43,870 bases of DNA, taken from the NCBI GenBank assembly GCA_025210795.1, contig JAOAQZ010000001.1:1-43870 (forward strand), written 5' to 3'. Positions 17,465-25,262 of the stretch are shown in pieces. The notes beneath the pieces were generated by a model, which was not told where the DNA came from, searched no databases, and saw only the letters and a program-made list of their open reading frames with translations. A program made the translations under genes and the position numbers. How positions within the stretch are numbered: position 1 is the first letter of the stretch; each line of letters opens with the position of its first letter. This stretch comes from Cohaesibacter sp. Its GTDB lineage: Bacteria > Pseudomonadota > Alphaproteobacteria > Rhizobiales > Cohaesibacteraceae.

Positions 17465-18691
17465 ATGACGCAAAACGGCGAGATCAAAAAAGTCGTTCTG
17501 GCTTATTCCGGTGGTCTGGATACCTCCATCATCCTCAAATGGCTTCAGACCGAATATGAATGCGAAGTAGTAACCTTCACAGCTGACCTTGGTCAGGGCG
17601 AAGAGCTGGAGCCTGCTCGCAAGAAAGCCGAAATGCTTGGCATCAAGGATATCTATATTGAAGATGTCCGCGAAGAATTTGTCCGCGATTTCGTCTTTCC
17701 CATGTTCCGTGCCAACGCCCTTTATGAAGGGGTCTATCTGCTTGGCACCTCCATTGCCCGTCCATTGATCTCCAAACGCCTTGTCGAGATTGCCAAGGAA
17801 GTCGGCGCCGATGCCATTTCTCATGGCGCAACCGGCAAAGGCAATGATCAGGTTCGCTTCGAGTTGGCCGCCCGTGCCCTCAACCCGGACATCAAAGTCA
17901 TCGCTCCTTGGCGCGAATGGGATCTGTCCTCTCGCACCAAGCTCATTGACTTCGCCGAGAAGAACCAGATTCCAATCGCCAAAGACAAGCGCGGCGAAGC
18001 CCCGTTCTCTGTGGATGCCAACCTGCTGCACACCTCTTCCGAAGGCAAAGCGCTGGAAGATCCGGCTATCCCGGCTGAGGAATTTGTCTATTCCCGCACC
18101 GTTAGCCCGGAAGACGCACCAGACAAAGCCACCATCATCGAAATCGGCTTTGAAAAAGGCGATGCTGTCTCCATTGATGGTGAGAAGATGAGCCCGGCCA
18201 CTATCCTGACCAAACTCAACGAGCTGGGCCGCGACAATGGCATTGGCCGTCTTGATCTGGTTGAAAACCGCTTTGTCGGCATGAAGTCCCGCGGCATTTA
18301 CGAAACACCGGGCGGCACCATCTTGATTGCGGCCCACCGCGGCATTGAATCCATCACTCTTGATGGCGGCGCAGCACATCTTAAAGATAGCATCATGCCT
18401 CGCTATGCCGAGCTGATCTATAACGGCTTCTGGTATAGCCCTGAGCGCGAAATGCTGCAGGCCCTGATCGACAAATCGCAAGAGCACGTCACCGGCACGG
18501 TGAAGCTCAAGCTCTATAAGGGCAATTGCGATGTCATCGCCCGCGACAGCGAACACAGCCTCTATTCTGAAGATCTGGTGACCTTCGAAGAAGGCGCTGT
18601 TGATTATGATCACAATGATGCAGCAGGCTTTATCGAGCTCAATGCTCTGCGCCTGCGCACTGTTGCCTATCGCAATCGCAAGCTCAAATAA
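17465..18691 (+). CDS. argG: Argininosuccinate synthase
   Basis: This enzyme joins citrulline and aspartate with ATP in arginine synthesis. At 408 residues it has normal length. The N-type ATP pyrophosphatase motif AYSGGLDTS is at residues 13-21. Further blocks are [39 protein letters not shown] and [17 protein letters not shown], the last three matching the citrulline and aspartate binding parts of the family. The ATG is preceded by a weak GATGAAGTCGC site. It is a single gene bounded by terminators on both sides. Confidence 0.97.
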   Translation: MTQNGEIKKVVLAYSGGLDTSIILKWLQTEYECEVVTFTADLGQGEELEPARKKAEMLGIKDIYIEDVREEFVRDFVFPMFRANALYEGVYLLGTSIARPLISKRLVEIAKEVGADAISHGATGKGNDQVRFELAARALNPDIKVIAPWREWDLSSRTKLIDFAEKNQIPIAKDKRGEAPFSVDANLLHTSSEGKALEDPAIPAEEFVYSRTVSPEDAPDKATIIEIGFEKGDAVSIDGEKMSPATILTKLNELGRDNGIGRLDLVENRFVGMKSRGIYETPGGTILIAAHRGIESITLDGGAAHLKDSIMPRYAELIYNGFWYSPEREMLQALIDKSQEHVTGTVKLKLYKGNCDVIARDSEHSLYSEDLVTFEEGAVDYDHNDAAGFIELNALRLRTVAYRNRKLK

Positions 18692-18712
18692 GCTTGCCTA
18701 GCAGAAAAATTC

Positions 18713-18741
18713 AAAAGGGCGGGGCTTGGCTCCGCCTTTTT
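18713..18741 (+). terminator. Intrinsic terminator after argG
   Basis: GGCGGGGC pairs with GCTCCGCC (one G-U pair) around a TTG loop, followed by TTTTT. Confidence 0.88.
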
Positions 18742-18756
18742 CATTTGTAAGATGGC

Positions 18757-19272
18757 ATGATGGATCTTATTACCCGCACCCATAGCGAAGATGGCAAGCA
18801 ATCCAAAGCGCTTTATTCCCCGTGCGAAACCTATCGCTATGCCCTAACGCGGCAATGGGATGAAAGCGGCAAGAAGCTGCTCTTCATCATGCTCAACCCG
18901 TCCAAAGCAACCGAGCTTAAAAACGATCCCACCATCGAGCGCTGCGAAAGGAGGGCACTTGCCTTGGGATATGGTGCCTTTCGCGCCTGCAATCTCTTTG
19001 CTTTTCGCGCCACCGACCCGCGCGATCTGAAAAAGGCCAAAGACCCCTTGGGGCCAGACAATCTGGCCCAATTGCTCAAAGCCGCCCACTGGGCCGATAC
19101 CATCCTGTGCGCTTGGGGCACTCATGGGGCCCATAATGGCATGGGGGAGGCCATCCATCGCCTCCTTAACGCGCAAGGCTACCGGCTTCATCATCTTGGC
19201 CTCTCAAAAGACGGCCACCCCAAACATCCGCTCTATATCAGGTATGAGGAAACACCCCGGCTTTGGGAATGA
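18757..19272 (+). CDS. DUF1643 domain-containing protein
   Basis: This is a 171-residue soluble protein. DUF1643 features are present: YRYALTRQW near the start, LLFIMLNPSKATELKNDPTIERC in short pieces at about 41-63, GYGAFRACNLFAFRATDP, then ILCAWGTHG and a final LGLSKDGHPKHPLYI. The family has no proven function. It begins 16 bases after the argG terminator. Two adjacent ATG codons could start it; the first is used. It does not overlap any gene. Confidence 0.88.
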   Translation: MMDLITRTHSEDGKQSKALYSPCETYRYALTRQWDESGKKLLFIMLNPSKATELKNDPTIERCERRALALGYGAFRACNLFAFRATDPRDLKKAKDPLGPDNLAQLLKAAHWADTILCAWGTHGAHNGMGEAIHRLLNAQGYRLHHLGLSKDGHPKHPLYIRYEETPRLWE

Positions 19273-19310
19273 TGCCAATGGGGCCAAGGCACGATAGGCG
19301 ACAAAGAAAC

Positions 19311-19339
19311 GGGCATAAAGCCTCAAAGGCCCTATGCCC
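19311..19339 (-). terminator. Two-tier hairpin, possible terminator for the small minus-strand ORF
   Basis: GGGCATA (19311-19317) pairs with TATGCCC (19333-19339), with an inner GCCT/AGGC stem. On the minus strand GTTTCTTTG follows. It sits downstream of the 44-codon ORF at 19426-19560 and beyond the DUF1643 stop. Confidence 0.45.
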
Positions 19340-19425
19340 GCCCCTTAAGAGGGCCATCCTGGAGAGAGACCCTCAAAAGCTCAATCATTAGCGTAAAAAG
19401 CGCTCCAAAAGACTTCTCTCTAATC

Positions 19426-19560
19426 TCAGCTGCGCAAATGATCGGCCGTAACCATTGGGGCCTGCCCCGTTACCATGGCAAGCCGCATACCTTGAGAAAG
19501 AAGACGAAGCTGAAGCCACTGCTGCACGGACTGTCGGGCGATCAAAGCAAATGCGGTCAT
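19426..19560 (-). CDS. Possible 44-residue small protein
   Basis: ATG at 19560 is preceded by a good ribosome site (GAGGAGAG, seven bases upstream) and opens a 44-codon frame ending in TGA at 19426-19428. The product begins MTAFALIARQSVQQWLQLRL and has a hydrophobic, Gln/Leu/Met-rich amphipathic middle with a few arginines. It has no family I recognise. Support is the ribosome site, a likely terminator downstream and an AT-rich promoter-like region upstream (19670-19735); no conservation could be tested. It could be a chance ORF. Confidence 0.45.
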   Translation of the reverse strand: MTAFALIARQSVQQWLQLRLLSQGMRLAMVTGQAPMVTADHLRS

Positions 19561-20031
19561 GGGAACACTCTCCTCTCAAGGCATATCAAGCAAATCCATC
19601 CAGCACCGCCTTTGTGATAGATGGACAAAACCAATCCTCTTGGCTCACAGCCAAGATGCCAAACCAAATACATTAGATCCAATATTATGTTTTAATTATC
19701 TTGATAAGAAATTTTAATAATGAAGCCTTTGGCTCCTTCATCATCCTGTCAGATCAGGCCCCTATCTTGCGCAAAACGGCACCGCTTGAACCCCGCACAA
19801 CCAGACAGGCAGAAGGACAGAGCCTTGAGCCAGCCCCAAGCACACGCCTAAGCACTAACCCTAATTACTCTCAGCCCCCAAAATCGGGGCGTTTTGGCGA
19901 ATGAAGGCTTTTCAAATCGGGTGCAATAGTATAGAGCTTGCGCCAATTCCATAGACAAACGGGTCGAACATCCTTCCCCGGCATCACCCGGGCGCTTGAC
20001 TTTGCGTCCTGAGACAAGAGATACGACTTCC
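19561..20031. other. 471-base gap before typA
   Basis: There is no convincing gene here. 19670-19735 is AT-rich and may hold promoters for both directions. A stem CTTGGCT/AGCCAAG lies at 19638-19654. A weak hairpin GCCCC/GGGGC (19874-19890) followed by GTTTT precedes typA and may be a terminator or part of its leader. Confidence 0.4.
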
Positions 20032-21849
20032 ATGAAACTGCGTAACATCGCGATCATTGCCCATGTTGACCATGGCAAGACTACCCTTATTGATGAATTG
20101 CTCAAAGCCTCTGGCATGTTCCGTGAGAACCAGCAGACCGAAGAGCGCATGATGGACAGCAACGATATCGAGCGCGAGCGCGGTATCACCATCCTCGCCA
20201 AAGTCACCTCTCTTGAGCATAACGACACCCGCATCAATATTGTGGACACACCGGGCCACGCCGACTTTGGCGGTGAGGTCGAGCGTATTCTTCACATGGT
20301 TGACGGCGTAATCGTGCTTGTTGATGCCGCCGAAGGCCCAATGCCGCAAACCAAATTTGTGGTCTCCAAAGCCCTCAAGCTGGGCCTGCGCCCCATTGTT
20401 GCCATCAATAAGATCGACAAGCCCGAGCAGCGCGCCGACGAAGTGCTGGACGAAGTCTTCGACCTCTTTGCCAATCTTGACGCCAACGAAGACCAGCTTG
20501 ATTTCCCTGTTCTTTATGGCTCTGCCAAAAATGGCTGGATGTCCACCGAGCCGGAAGGCCCGCAAGACAGCCTTGAGCCGCTTTTTGATATGGTTGTTGA
20601 CCATGTGCCCGCGCCGGAAGTTGAAGAAGGTGAGTTCCGCATGCTGGCAACCACCATTCAGTCCGACAACTTCCTTGGCCGCATTCTGACAGGCCGCGTT
20701 ATTGCTGGCGAAGTGACCCCTAACATGGCGGTCAAAGCTCTCTCCCGCGATGGCTCGGTCATCGAAACCGGCCGTATCTCCAAAGTGCTGGCCTTCCGCG
20801 GCCTTGAGCGCTCCCCAATTGAAAAGGGCATTGCAGGGGACATCGTCTCCGTTGCAGGCATGCAGAAGGCAACCGTTGCCGACACTATTTGTGCCCCGTC
20901 CATCAAAGATGCGGTAGAAGCCCAGCCAATTGATCCGCCAACCCTGTCCATGACCTTCCGCGTCAATGATAGCCCCCTTGCAGGCACCGAAGGCGACAAG
21001 GTGCAGTCGCGCGTTATTCGCGCCCGCCTGATGGCAGAAGCCGAAGGCAACGTGGCCCTGAAAGTGCGTGAAGCAGACGACGCTGACGCCTTTATCGTCT
21101 CTGGCCGTGGTGAATTGCTGCTCTCGATCCTCATTGAGAATATGCGCCGTGAAGGCTTTGAGCTTGGCATTGGCCGCCCGCAGGTGGTGATGCAAAAAGA
21201 TGAGGCAGGCAATGTGCTGGAGCCGATCGAGGAAGTCATCATCGATGTGGATGATGAATATTCTGGCCCTGTGGTGCAGAAAATGGCCGAACGCAAAGGC
21301 GAAATGATCGAAATGCGCCCGTCCGGCGGCGGTCGTACCCGTCTGGTCTTCTATGCGCCAACCCGCGGTCTCATCGGTTACCAGTCCGAGCTTCTGTCCG
21401 ACACGCGCGGAACTGCCATCCTTAACCGTATCTTCCACGATTACGCCCCTCATAAAGGCGAGATTGCCAGCCGTAACACCGGGGTCCTGCTCTCAAACGG
21501 CAATGGCGAAGCGGTTGCTTACGCCCTGTGGCAGCTGGAAGATCGCGGACCCATGATGGTCAAGCCCGGCACCAAGGTCTATCAGGGCATGATCATTGGC
21601 GAGCATACCCGCGGCAACGATCTGGAAGTCAACATCCTTAAAGGCAAGCAGCTAACCAACATCCGCTCTTCCGGTAAGGATGATGCAGTAAAGCTGACCA
21701 CACCAATCACACTCAGCCTTGAGGAAGCCCTCTCCTATATCGCCAATGATGAATTGGTCGAGGTCACTCCAGAATCCATCCGCCTGCGCAAAATCCTGCT
21801 CGATCCAAATGATCGCAAAAAAGCCGAGCGCGCCGCGAAAAAAGGCTAA
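20032..21849 (+). CDS. typA: Ribosome-associated GTPase TypA/BipA
   Basis: This is a 605-residue translational GTPase, standard length. G1 is AHVDHGKTT near residue 10, and the switch region is RERGITILAK. G3 is DTPGHADFGGEV, G4 is NKIDKPEQRADEV and G5 is GSAKNGW. EF-G-like domains follow, then the TypA-specific C-terminal part (QLEDRGPMMVKPGTKVYQGM, EHTRGNDLEVN). It aids 50S assembly and stress or cold adaptation in studied species. The frame opens 12 codons earlier, but MKLRNIAIIAHVDHG is the conserved N-terminus, so ATG 20032 is used. It is bounded by a strong bidirectional terminator. Confidence 0.97.
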   Translation: MKLRNIAIIAHVDHGKTTLIDELLKASGMFRENQQTEERMMDSNDIERERGITILAKVTSLEHNDTRINIVDTPGHADFGGEVERILHMVDGVIVLVDAAEGPMPQTKFVVSKALKLGLRPIVAINKIDKPEQRADEVLDEVFDLFANLDANEDQLDFPVLYGSAKNGWMSTEPEGPQDSLEPLFDMVVDHVPAPEVEEGEFRMLATTIQSDNFLGRILTGRVIAGEVTPNMAVKALSRDGSVIETGRISKVLAFRGLERSPIEKGIAGDIVSVAGMQKATVADTICAPSIKDAVEAQPIDPPTLSMTFRVNDSPLAGTEGDKVQSRVIRARLMAEAEGNVALKVREADDADAFIVSGRGELLLSILIENMRREGFELGIGRPQVVMQKDEAGNVLEPIEEVIIDVDDEYSGPVVQKMAERKGEMIEMRPSGGGRTRLVFYAPTRGLIGYQSELLSDTRGTAILNRIFHDYAPHKGEIASRNTGVLLSNGNGEAVAYALWQLEDRGPMMVKPGTKVYQGMIIGEHTRGNDLEVNILKGKQLTNIRSSGKDDAVKLTTPITLSLEEALSYIANDELVEVTPESIRLRKILLDPNDRKKAERAAKKG

Positions 21850-21875
21850 ACGAGCCTCAAAATATATAAGAAAAG

Positions 21876-21917
21876 AAAAGCCGCCCCGGATATCTTGCAT
21901 ATCCGGGGCGGCTTTTT
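21876..21917. terminator. Bidirectional terminator between typA and htpX
   Basis: A stem of about 16-18 bp (AGCCGCCCCGGATAT / ATATCCGGGGCGGCT) has A-rich sequence before and TTTTTT after, and serves both convergent genes. Confidence 0.95.
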
Positions 21918-21958
21918 TATTCGATCCTATAAAAAGGCTTCAAAAATAGCTTGAAGCC

Positions 21959-22972
21959 TTACCCCCACGGGCCGCCATGGTCATCATGGGCCTTTTGAGA
22001 GAAAGAGGAAGAAGCGGAAGGGGCGTCTTCCCATGGGCCATCGTCATTGCGAATGTTTTGTCGCTGATTGGACCCAAGGGAGCCACCGGAGCTGACGCGC
22101 AAGGCATCTTCATTGCCATACCAGTCCTGATGAAGCCCCTGAAGGGCATCAATACGGTTCTGGGTGTCTGGATGGGTAGAGAAAAGATTATCCATCCGCT
22201 GGCCAGAGAGAGGATTGATAATGAACATATGCGCCGTTGCCGGATTGCGTTCGGCGGCATAATTGACCTCACGGCCCGCAGCACTCGCAATTTTGGCCAA
22301 AGCCGAGGCAAGCCACAAAGGCTGGCCACAAATCTCGGCCCCCACCTTATCGGCCTGATATTCGCGCGTACGGCTAACCGCCATTTGCACCACACTGGCC
22401 GCAAGCGGCGCAAGGAACATGATAGCAATCGAGCCAATAAGGCCGATACCGCCACCGCCTTCCTCATCATCGCTCGAGCCACCAAAGAACATGGCAAAAT
22501 TGGCCAGCATGGAAATGGCACCAGCCAAGGTGGCGGTCACGGTCATGGTCAGAATGTCGTAGTTTTTGATATGGGCCAGCTCATGAGCCATCACCCCGGC
22601 CACTTCTTCGTAAGAAAGGCGATCAAGCAGGCCGGTCGAGGCAGCAACTGCCGCATTTTCAGGATTACGACCCGTTGCAAAGGCATTGGGCTGGTCGCTG
22701 TCAATCACATAAACCTTTGGCATGGGAAGGTTGGCTGCTTCGGCCAGCCGACGGACAATTTCATAATATTCAGGCGCATCCCGCTCATCCACTTCGTGCG
22801 CATTGTGCATTTTCAGCACCATCTTGTCCGAATTCCAGTAGGAAAAGACATTCATGCCCAAAGCTACGATGAAGGCAATCATCATGCCACCTGACCCACC
22901 CAGCAAATAGCCGATGGCCATGAACAGGCCTGTCATACCGGCCAGCAGCATTGCGGTACGGAAAAAATTCAT
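21959..22972 (-). CDS. htpX: Membrane zinc metalloprotease HtpX
   Basis: This is a 337-residue M48 protease that degrades faulty inner-membrane proteins. Two N-terminal helices lie at about 5-24 and 28-46. The zinc site HELAH is His130, Glu131 and His134, and the third ligand is in [11 protein letters not shown] near residue 205. Two further helices lie between. The C-terminal 45 residues after the [12 protein letters not shown] block are a Ser/Asp/Gly-rich, low-complexity tail, longer than in E. coli HtpX. A heat-shock-like promoter precedes it (see 23040-23069). Confidence 0.96.
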   Translation of the reverse strand: MNFFRTAMLLAGMTGLFMAIGYLLGGSGGMMIAFIVALGMNVFSYWNSDKMVLKMHNAHEVDERDAPEYYEIVRRLAEAANLPMPKVYVIDSDQPNAFATGRNPENAAVAASTGLLDRLSYEEVAGVMAHELAHIKNYDILTMTVTATLAGAISMLANFAMFFGGSSDDEEGGGGIGLIGSIAIMFLAPLAASVVQMAVSRTREYQADKVGAEICGQPLWLASALAKIASAAGREVNYAAERNPATAHMFIINPLSGQRMDNLFSTHPDTQNRIDALQGLHQDWYGNEDALRVSSGGSLGSNQRQNIRNDDGPWEDAPSASSSFSQKAHDDHGGPWG

Positions 22973-23039
22973 CGATCTTTGGTCCTTTCAGATAAAGCAA
23001 GACGCCCAAGCGCGCCTTTTCCTGTTCTCATTGCTTTCT

Positions 23040-23069
23040 ATATGGTAGAGAGAGGCACGCTTTTTCAAG
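23040..23069 (-). promoter_or_regulatory. Candidate RpoH promoter of htpX
   Basis: On the minus strand, CTTGAA (23064-23069) and CCATAT (23040-23045) are separated by 18 bases, about 65 bases ahead of the htpX start. HtpX is a classic heat-shock gene, and htpG in this window has the same -35 hexamer. Confidence 0.5.
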
Positions 23070-23089
23070 AGCAGATGAATAAAGCCATA

Positions 23090-23125
23090 GCAGATGAGAC
23101 AAAAAATGGCAGATGAGACAAAAAA
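23090..23125 (+). repeat. 17-bp direct repeat at the start of the SDHAF4-like gene
   Basis: GCAGATGAGACAAAAAA occurs at 23090-23106 and again at 23109-23125, a 19-bp period. It duplicates the start-codon region, giving two in-frame ATG choices (23094 and 23106). It looks like a slippage duplication. Confidence 0.85.
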
Positions 23126-23414
23126 GAACGTTTCTTCAAGCGCCCCGACCCAAAAGACCGGCACACATCTTGAATTTGGCGAGACAAGTTGGGAGCCGCC
23201 CAAACCTGCAATTGAAGAAGAGCCAAAGCGCCGCGCCTTTGAAGATTTGCCCCCCGCCGCCCAGCGCGCCTTAAAAGAAGCGCAAGAACGGCGCGAAAAG
23301 CGGGATGTGATTAAAGAATCCCAAAAACTGCCAGAAGAGATTGGCGGCCGAGGCGGGCTCGACCCCACCCGCTATGATGATTACGAAATTGATGGCCGCG
23401 TCATTGATTTCTGA
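23106..23414 (+). CDS. SDHAF4-like protein (DUF1674), succinate dehydrogenase assembly factor
   Basis: This is a 102-residue protein (106 from ATG 23094). The N-terminal part is disordered and charged; the C-terminal end carries the DUF1674 signature GGRGGLDPTRYDDYEIDGRVIDF (quoted in part: DPTRYDDYE, GRVIDF). Mitochondrial SDHAF4/Sdh8 shares this terminal block and helps mature the flavinated SdhA subunit, so the same role is inferred for alphaproteobacterial members. No ribosome site is clear for either ATG; the second gives the MADETKK start. It stands upstream of ccmA, another respiratory-assembly gene, and is divergent to htpX. Confidence 0.8.
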   Translation: MADETKKNVSSSAPTQKTGTHLEFGETSWEPPKPAIEEEPKRRAFEDLPPAAQRALKEAQERREKRDVIKESQKLPEEIGGRGGLDPTRYDDYEIDGRVIDF

Positions 23415-23570
23415 TCAAGGCGGGCCTTCCTCTCCCGCTTTCCCCGTCTGCCTTTCACCCGCGGCCTTGCCCGGCATGGCACCATCATGATTAAAATCAA
23501 GGCATCCTCTGCTCAATCCATTAGGCAGAGAAGACAAACAACCGGATAACGAAGGCGGCAAGAACCCACC

Positions 23571-24284
23571 ATGTCCATGCGATTGCGAGTAGAAGGCCTA
23601 AGCTGTACCCGTGGCGGTCGGCCGGTGCTGGAAAATGTCAGCTTCACGCTAGAGGCCGGCAAGGCACTGGTGATAACCGGCCCCAACGGCATCGGAAAAT
23701 CCTCCTTGCTGCGCACCTTGGCAGGGCTTGTCAGCGCTCAATCCGGCTCTCCCGTCCTTGAAGGGGGAGATGAAGAGCTGACCGTCGGGCAGCAATGCCA
23801 TTATTTTGGCCATGCCGATGCCATCAAACCAGCCTTGACCTTGCAGGAAAATCTTGATTTCTGGCAAGCCTTTTACGGCAATCCCACCCGCTCGGCCTAT
23901 GAGGCCCTGTGTGAGGTGGATCTGGGCGATCTCATTTCCATGCCAGCCGCCTATCTGTCAGCCGGACAGCGCCGCCGCCTGTCCCTGTCGCGCCTTTTGG
24001 TCTGTCATCGTCCGATCTGGCTTCTGGATGAGCCAACCTCGGCGCTTGATGCTGCCTCTGAGCGCAAGCTGGAAATCCTGATGGCAAACCATCTCTCGGA
24101 AGGCGGCCTGATCATCGCCGCAACTCATGCGCCATTAGGATTGCTCAGCCCTGAGCGACTGGAGCTGGGCCGCAATTATCGCGAAGAACTCGATGATGAA
24201 TTTGCCCAGGAAGTCGAAGAAGACGAACAAGAGGGCGAGATGGATATCACCAATAAGGCTTCAGTTGAGGAGACTGCATTATGA
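23571..24284 (+). CDS. ccmA: Heme ABC exporter ATP-binding protein CcmA
   Basis: This is a 237-residue ABC ATPase. Walker A is GPNGIGKSS at about 38-46, the signature is LSAGQRRRLSLSRL, Walker B is IWLLDEPTSALD and the switch His is in AATHAP. CcmA drives removal of holo-CcmE from the CcmBC complex in type I cytochrome c maturation. The usual length is about 200-210; here an extra acidic tail of about 35 residues (FAQEVEEDEQEGEMD) follows the ATPase. Two ATG codons, two codons apart, could start it. Its stop overlaps ccmB (ATGA). Confidence 0.95.
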   Translation: MSMRLRVEGLSCTRGGRPVLENVSFTLEAGKALVITGPNGIGKSSLLRTLAGLVSAQSGSPVLEGGDEELTVGQQCHYFGHADAIKPALTLQENLDFWQAFYGNPTRSAYEALCEVDLGDLISMPAAYLSAGQRRRLSLSRLLVCHRPIWLLDEPTSALDAASERKLEILMANHLSEGGLIIAATHAPLGLLSPERLELGRNYREELDDEFAQEVEEDEQEGEMDITNKASVEETAL

Positions 24285-24949
24285 GCGCTCTGTCTGCCCT
24301 TTTTAAACGTGAGGTCCAGCTCTCCGTCCGCGTGGGTGGTGGCGCTCTTATGGGCGTTCTCTTCTTCCTTATTGTGGTCACGGTCTTTCCCTTTGCCGTC
24401 GGGCCTGACCTCAACCTCCTTGGCCGCCTTGGCCCCGCTGTTCTGTGGATTGGGGCGCTGCTTGCCACCTTGCTGGGGCTTGATCGGCTCTTTCAGGCCG
24501 ATCAGGAAGATGGATCTCTTGATCTCTTGCTCCTCACCGACCAGCCGCTGGAACTGGTCGTTCTGGTCAAATGCGCCGCTCAATGGGTGGCAACCGGCCT
24601 TCCATTGGTACTGGCCGCTCCGCTCCTCTCGCTCTTTCTTAATCTTGAGCCGGTTGGCATCGCAGCAGTGACCGCAACCCTTATTGTCGGCACGCCAGCC
24701 CTCACACTGATCGGCTCTGTCGGGGCAGCTCTCACCGTCATCTTGCGCCGCGGCGGCCTGCTTCTCTCTATTTTGATTCTACCGCTCACTATCCCCATTC
24801 TTATTTTCGGGGTGAGTGCATCTGTTGGCGCGGTGACCGAACCTGCCCCCTTCACAACGCCTTTCTATATCCTCTGCGCCATCTCGCTGATGACCCTGAT
24901 TGTCGGCCCCGTTGCTTCTGCCGCAGCTCTCAGAGGCGCACAGGAATAA
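24281..24949 (+). CDS. ccmB: Heme exporter permease CcmB
   Basis: This is a 222-residue membrane protein with six hydrophobic helices. CcmB features include LFKREVQLSVR at the start, GPDLNLLGRLGPAVLWIGALLATLL (in part), LFQADQEDGSLDLLLLTDQPLE and the glycine-rich GSVGAALTVILRRGGLLLSILILPL region. It pairs with CcmA as the ABC module. It is translationally coupled to ccmA and followed by a terminator, so ccmAB is its own unit. Confidence 0.96.
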   Translation: MSALSALFKREVQLSVRVGGGALMGVLFFLIVVTVFPFAVGPDLNLLGRLGPAVLWIGALLATLLGLDRLFQADQEDGSLDLLLLTDQPLELVVLVKCAAQWVATGLPLVLAAPLLSLFLNLEPVGIAAVTATLIVGTPALTLIGSVGAALTVILRRGGLLLSILILPLTIPILIFGVSASVGAVTEPAPFTTPFYILCAISLMTLIVGPVASAAALRGAQE

Positions 24950-24978
24950 AGGCGCGAACAAGCCACAAAAAGACGATA

Positions 24979-25018
24979 AAAACCCGGCAAAGCCAAACTG
25001 TGCTTTGCCGGGTTTCTT
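24979..25018 (+). terminator. Intrinsic terminator between ccmB and ccmC
   Basis: AACCCGGCAAAGC (24981-24993) pairs with GCTTTGCCGGGTT (25002-25014), followed by TCTTGT. It separates ccmAB from ccmCDG, which then need their own promoter. Confidence 0.85.
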
Positions 25019-25091
25019 GTCTTGCGCCCGAATTCCAAACACAACAATGTCCCAATTCTTACAAAACCGTAATACGCGGCGCCCTTAAGAC

Positions 25092-25105
25092 ATGATATTG
25101 ATCAA
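25092..25105 (+). promoter_or_regulatory. FNR/FixK-type box upstream of ccmC
   Basis: ATGAT-ATTG-ATCAA differs at one base from the consensus TTGAT-N4-ATCAA. Its centre is 41-42 bases ahead of about 25140, where a weak TAAGAC (25128-25133) would set a -10 element, so it would be a class II activator site. Low-oxygen control of cytochrome c maturation fits known FNR/FixK biology. Binding is inferred. Confidence 0.5.
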
Positions 25106-25143
25106 GGCAGATAGACGGTAAGATCCGTAAGACTCTCACCAAG

Positions 25144-25230
25144 ATGAGGGAAAACCCTCATTAAAGATTTGGTACCGGGCCGACACAATCGGCCAATTGG
25201 GTTTTGACCAAACCCGTAGCGGCGCGCCGC
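25144..25230 (+). promoter_or_regulatory. Four consecutive hairpins in the ccmC leader
   Basis: In 87 bases there are four perfect stems: TGAGGG-AAAA-CCCTCA (25145-25160), GGCCGA-CACAA-TCGGCC (25178-25194), GGGTTT-TGACC-AAACCC (25199-25215) and the palindrome GCGGCGCGCCGC (25219-25230). They fill the 5' leader between the inferred transcript start and the ribosome site. No known riboswitch class is recognised. The function could be mRNA stability or translational control. The rest of the 313-base gap holds only the terminator at its left end and the FNR/FixK-type box. Confidence 0.5.
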
Positions 25231-25262
25231 AACAGGACCAACAAATGTAAGGGTGACAAGGC

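Noticed and set aside
17351..18613. 420-codon open frame opposite argG
   Set aside because: Shadow of ArgG; no motif and no start signal.
19701..19904. 67-codon open frame before typA
   Set aside because: TTG start without a ribosome site, AT-rich promoter-like DNA at its beginning and a low-complexity product.
19984..21453. 489-codon antisense open frame opposite typA
   Set aside because: TypA motifs are unmistakable on the plus strand; the antisense product has no recognisable domain or ribosome site.
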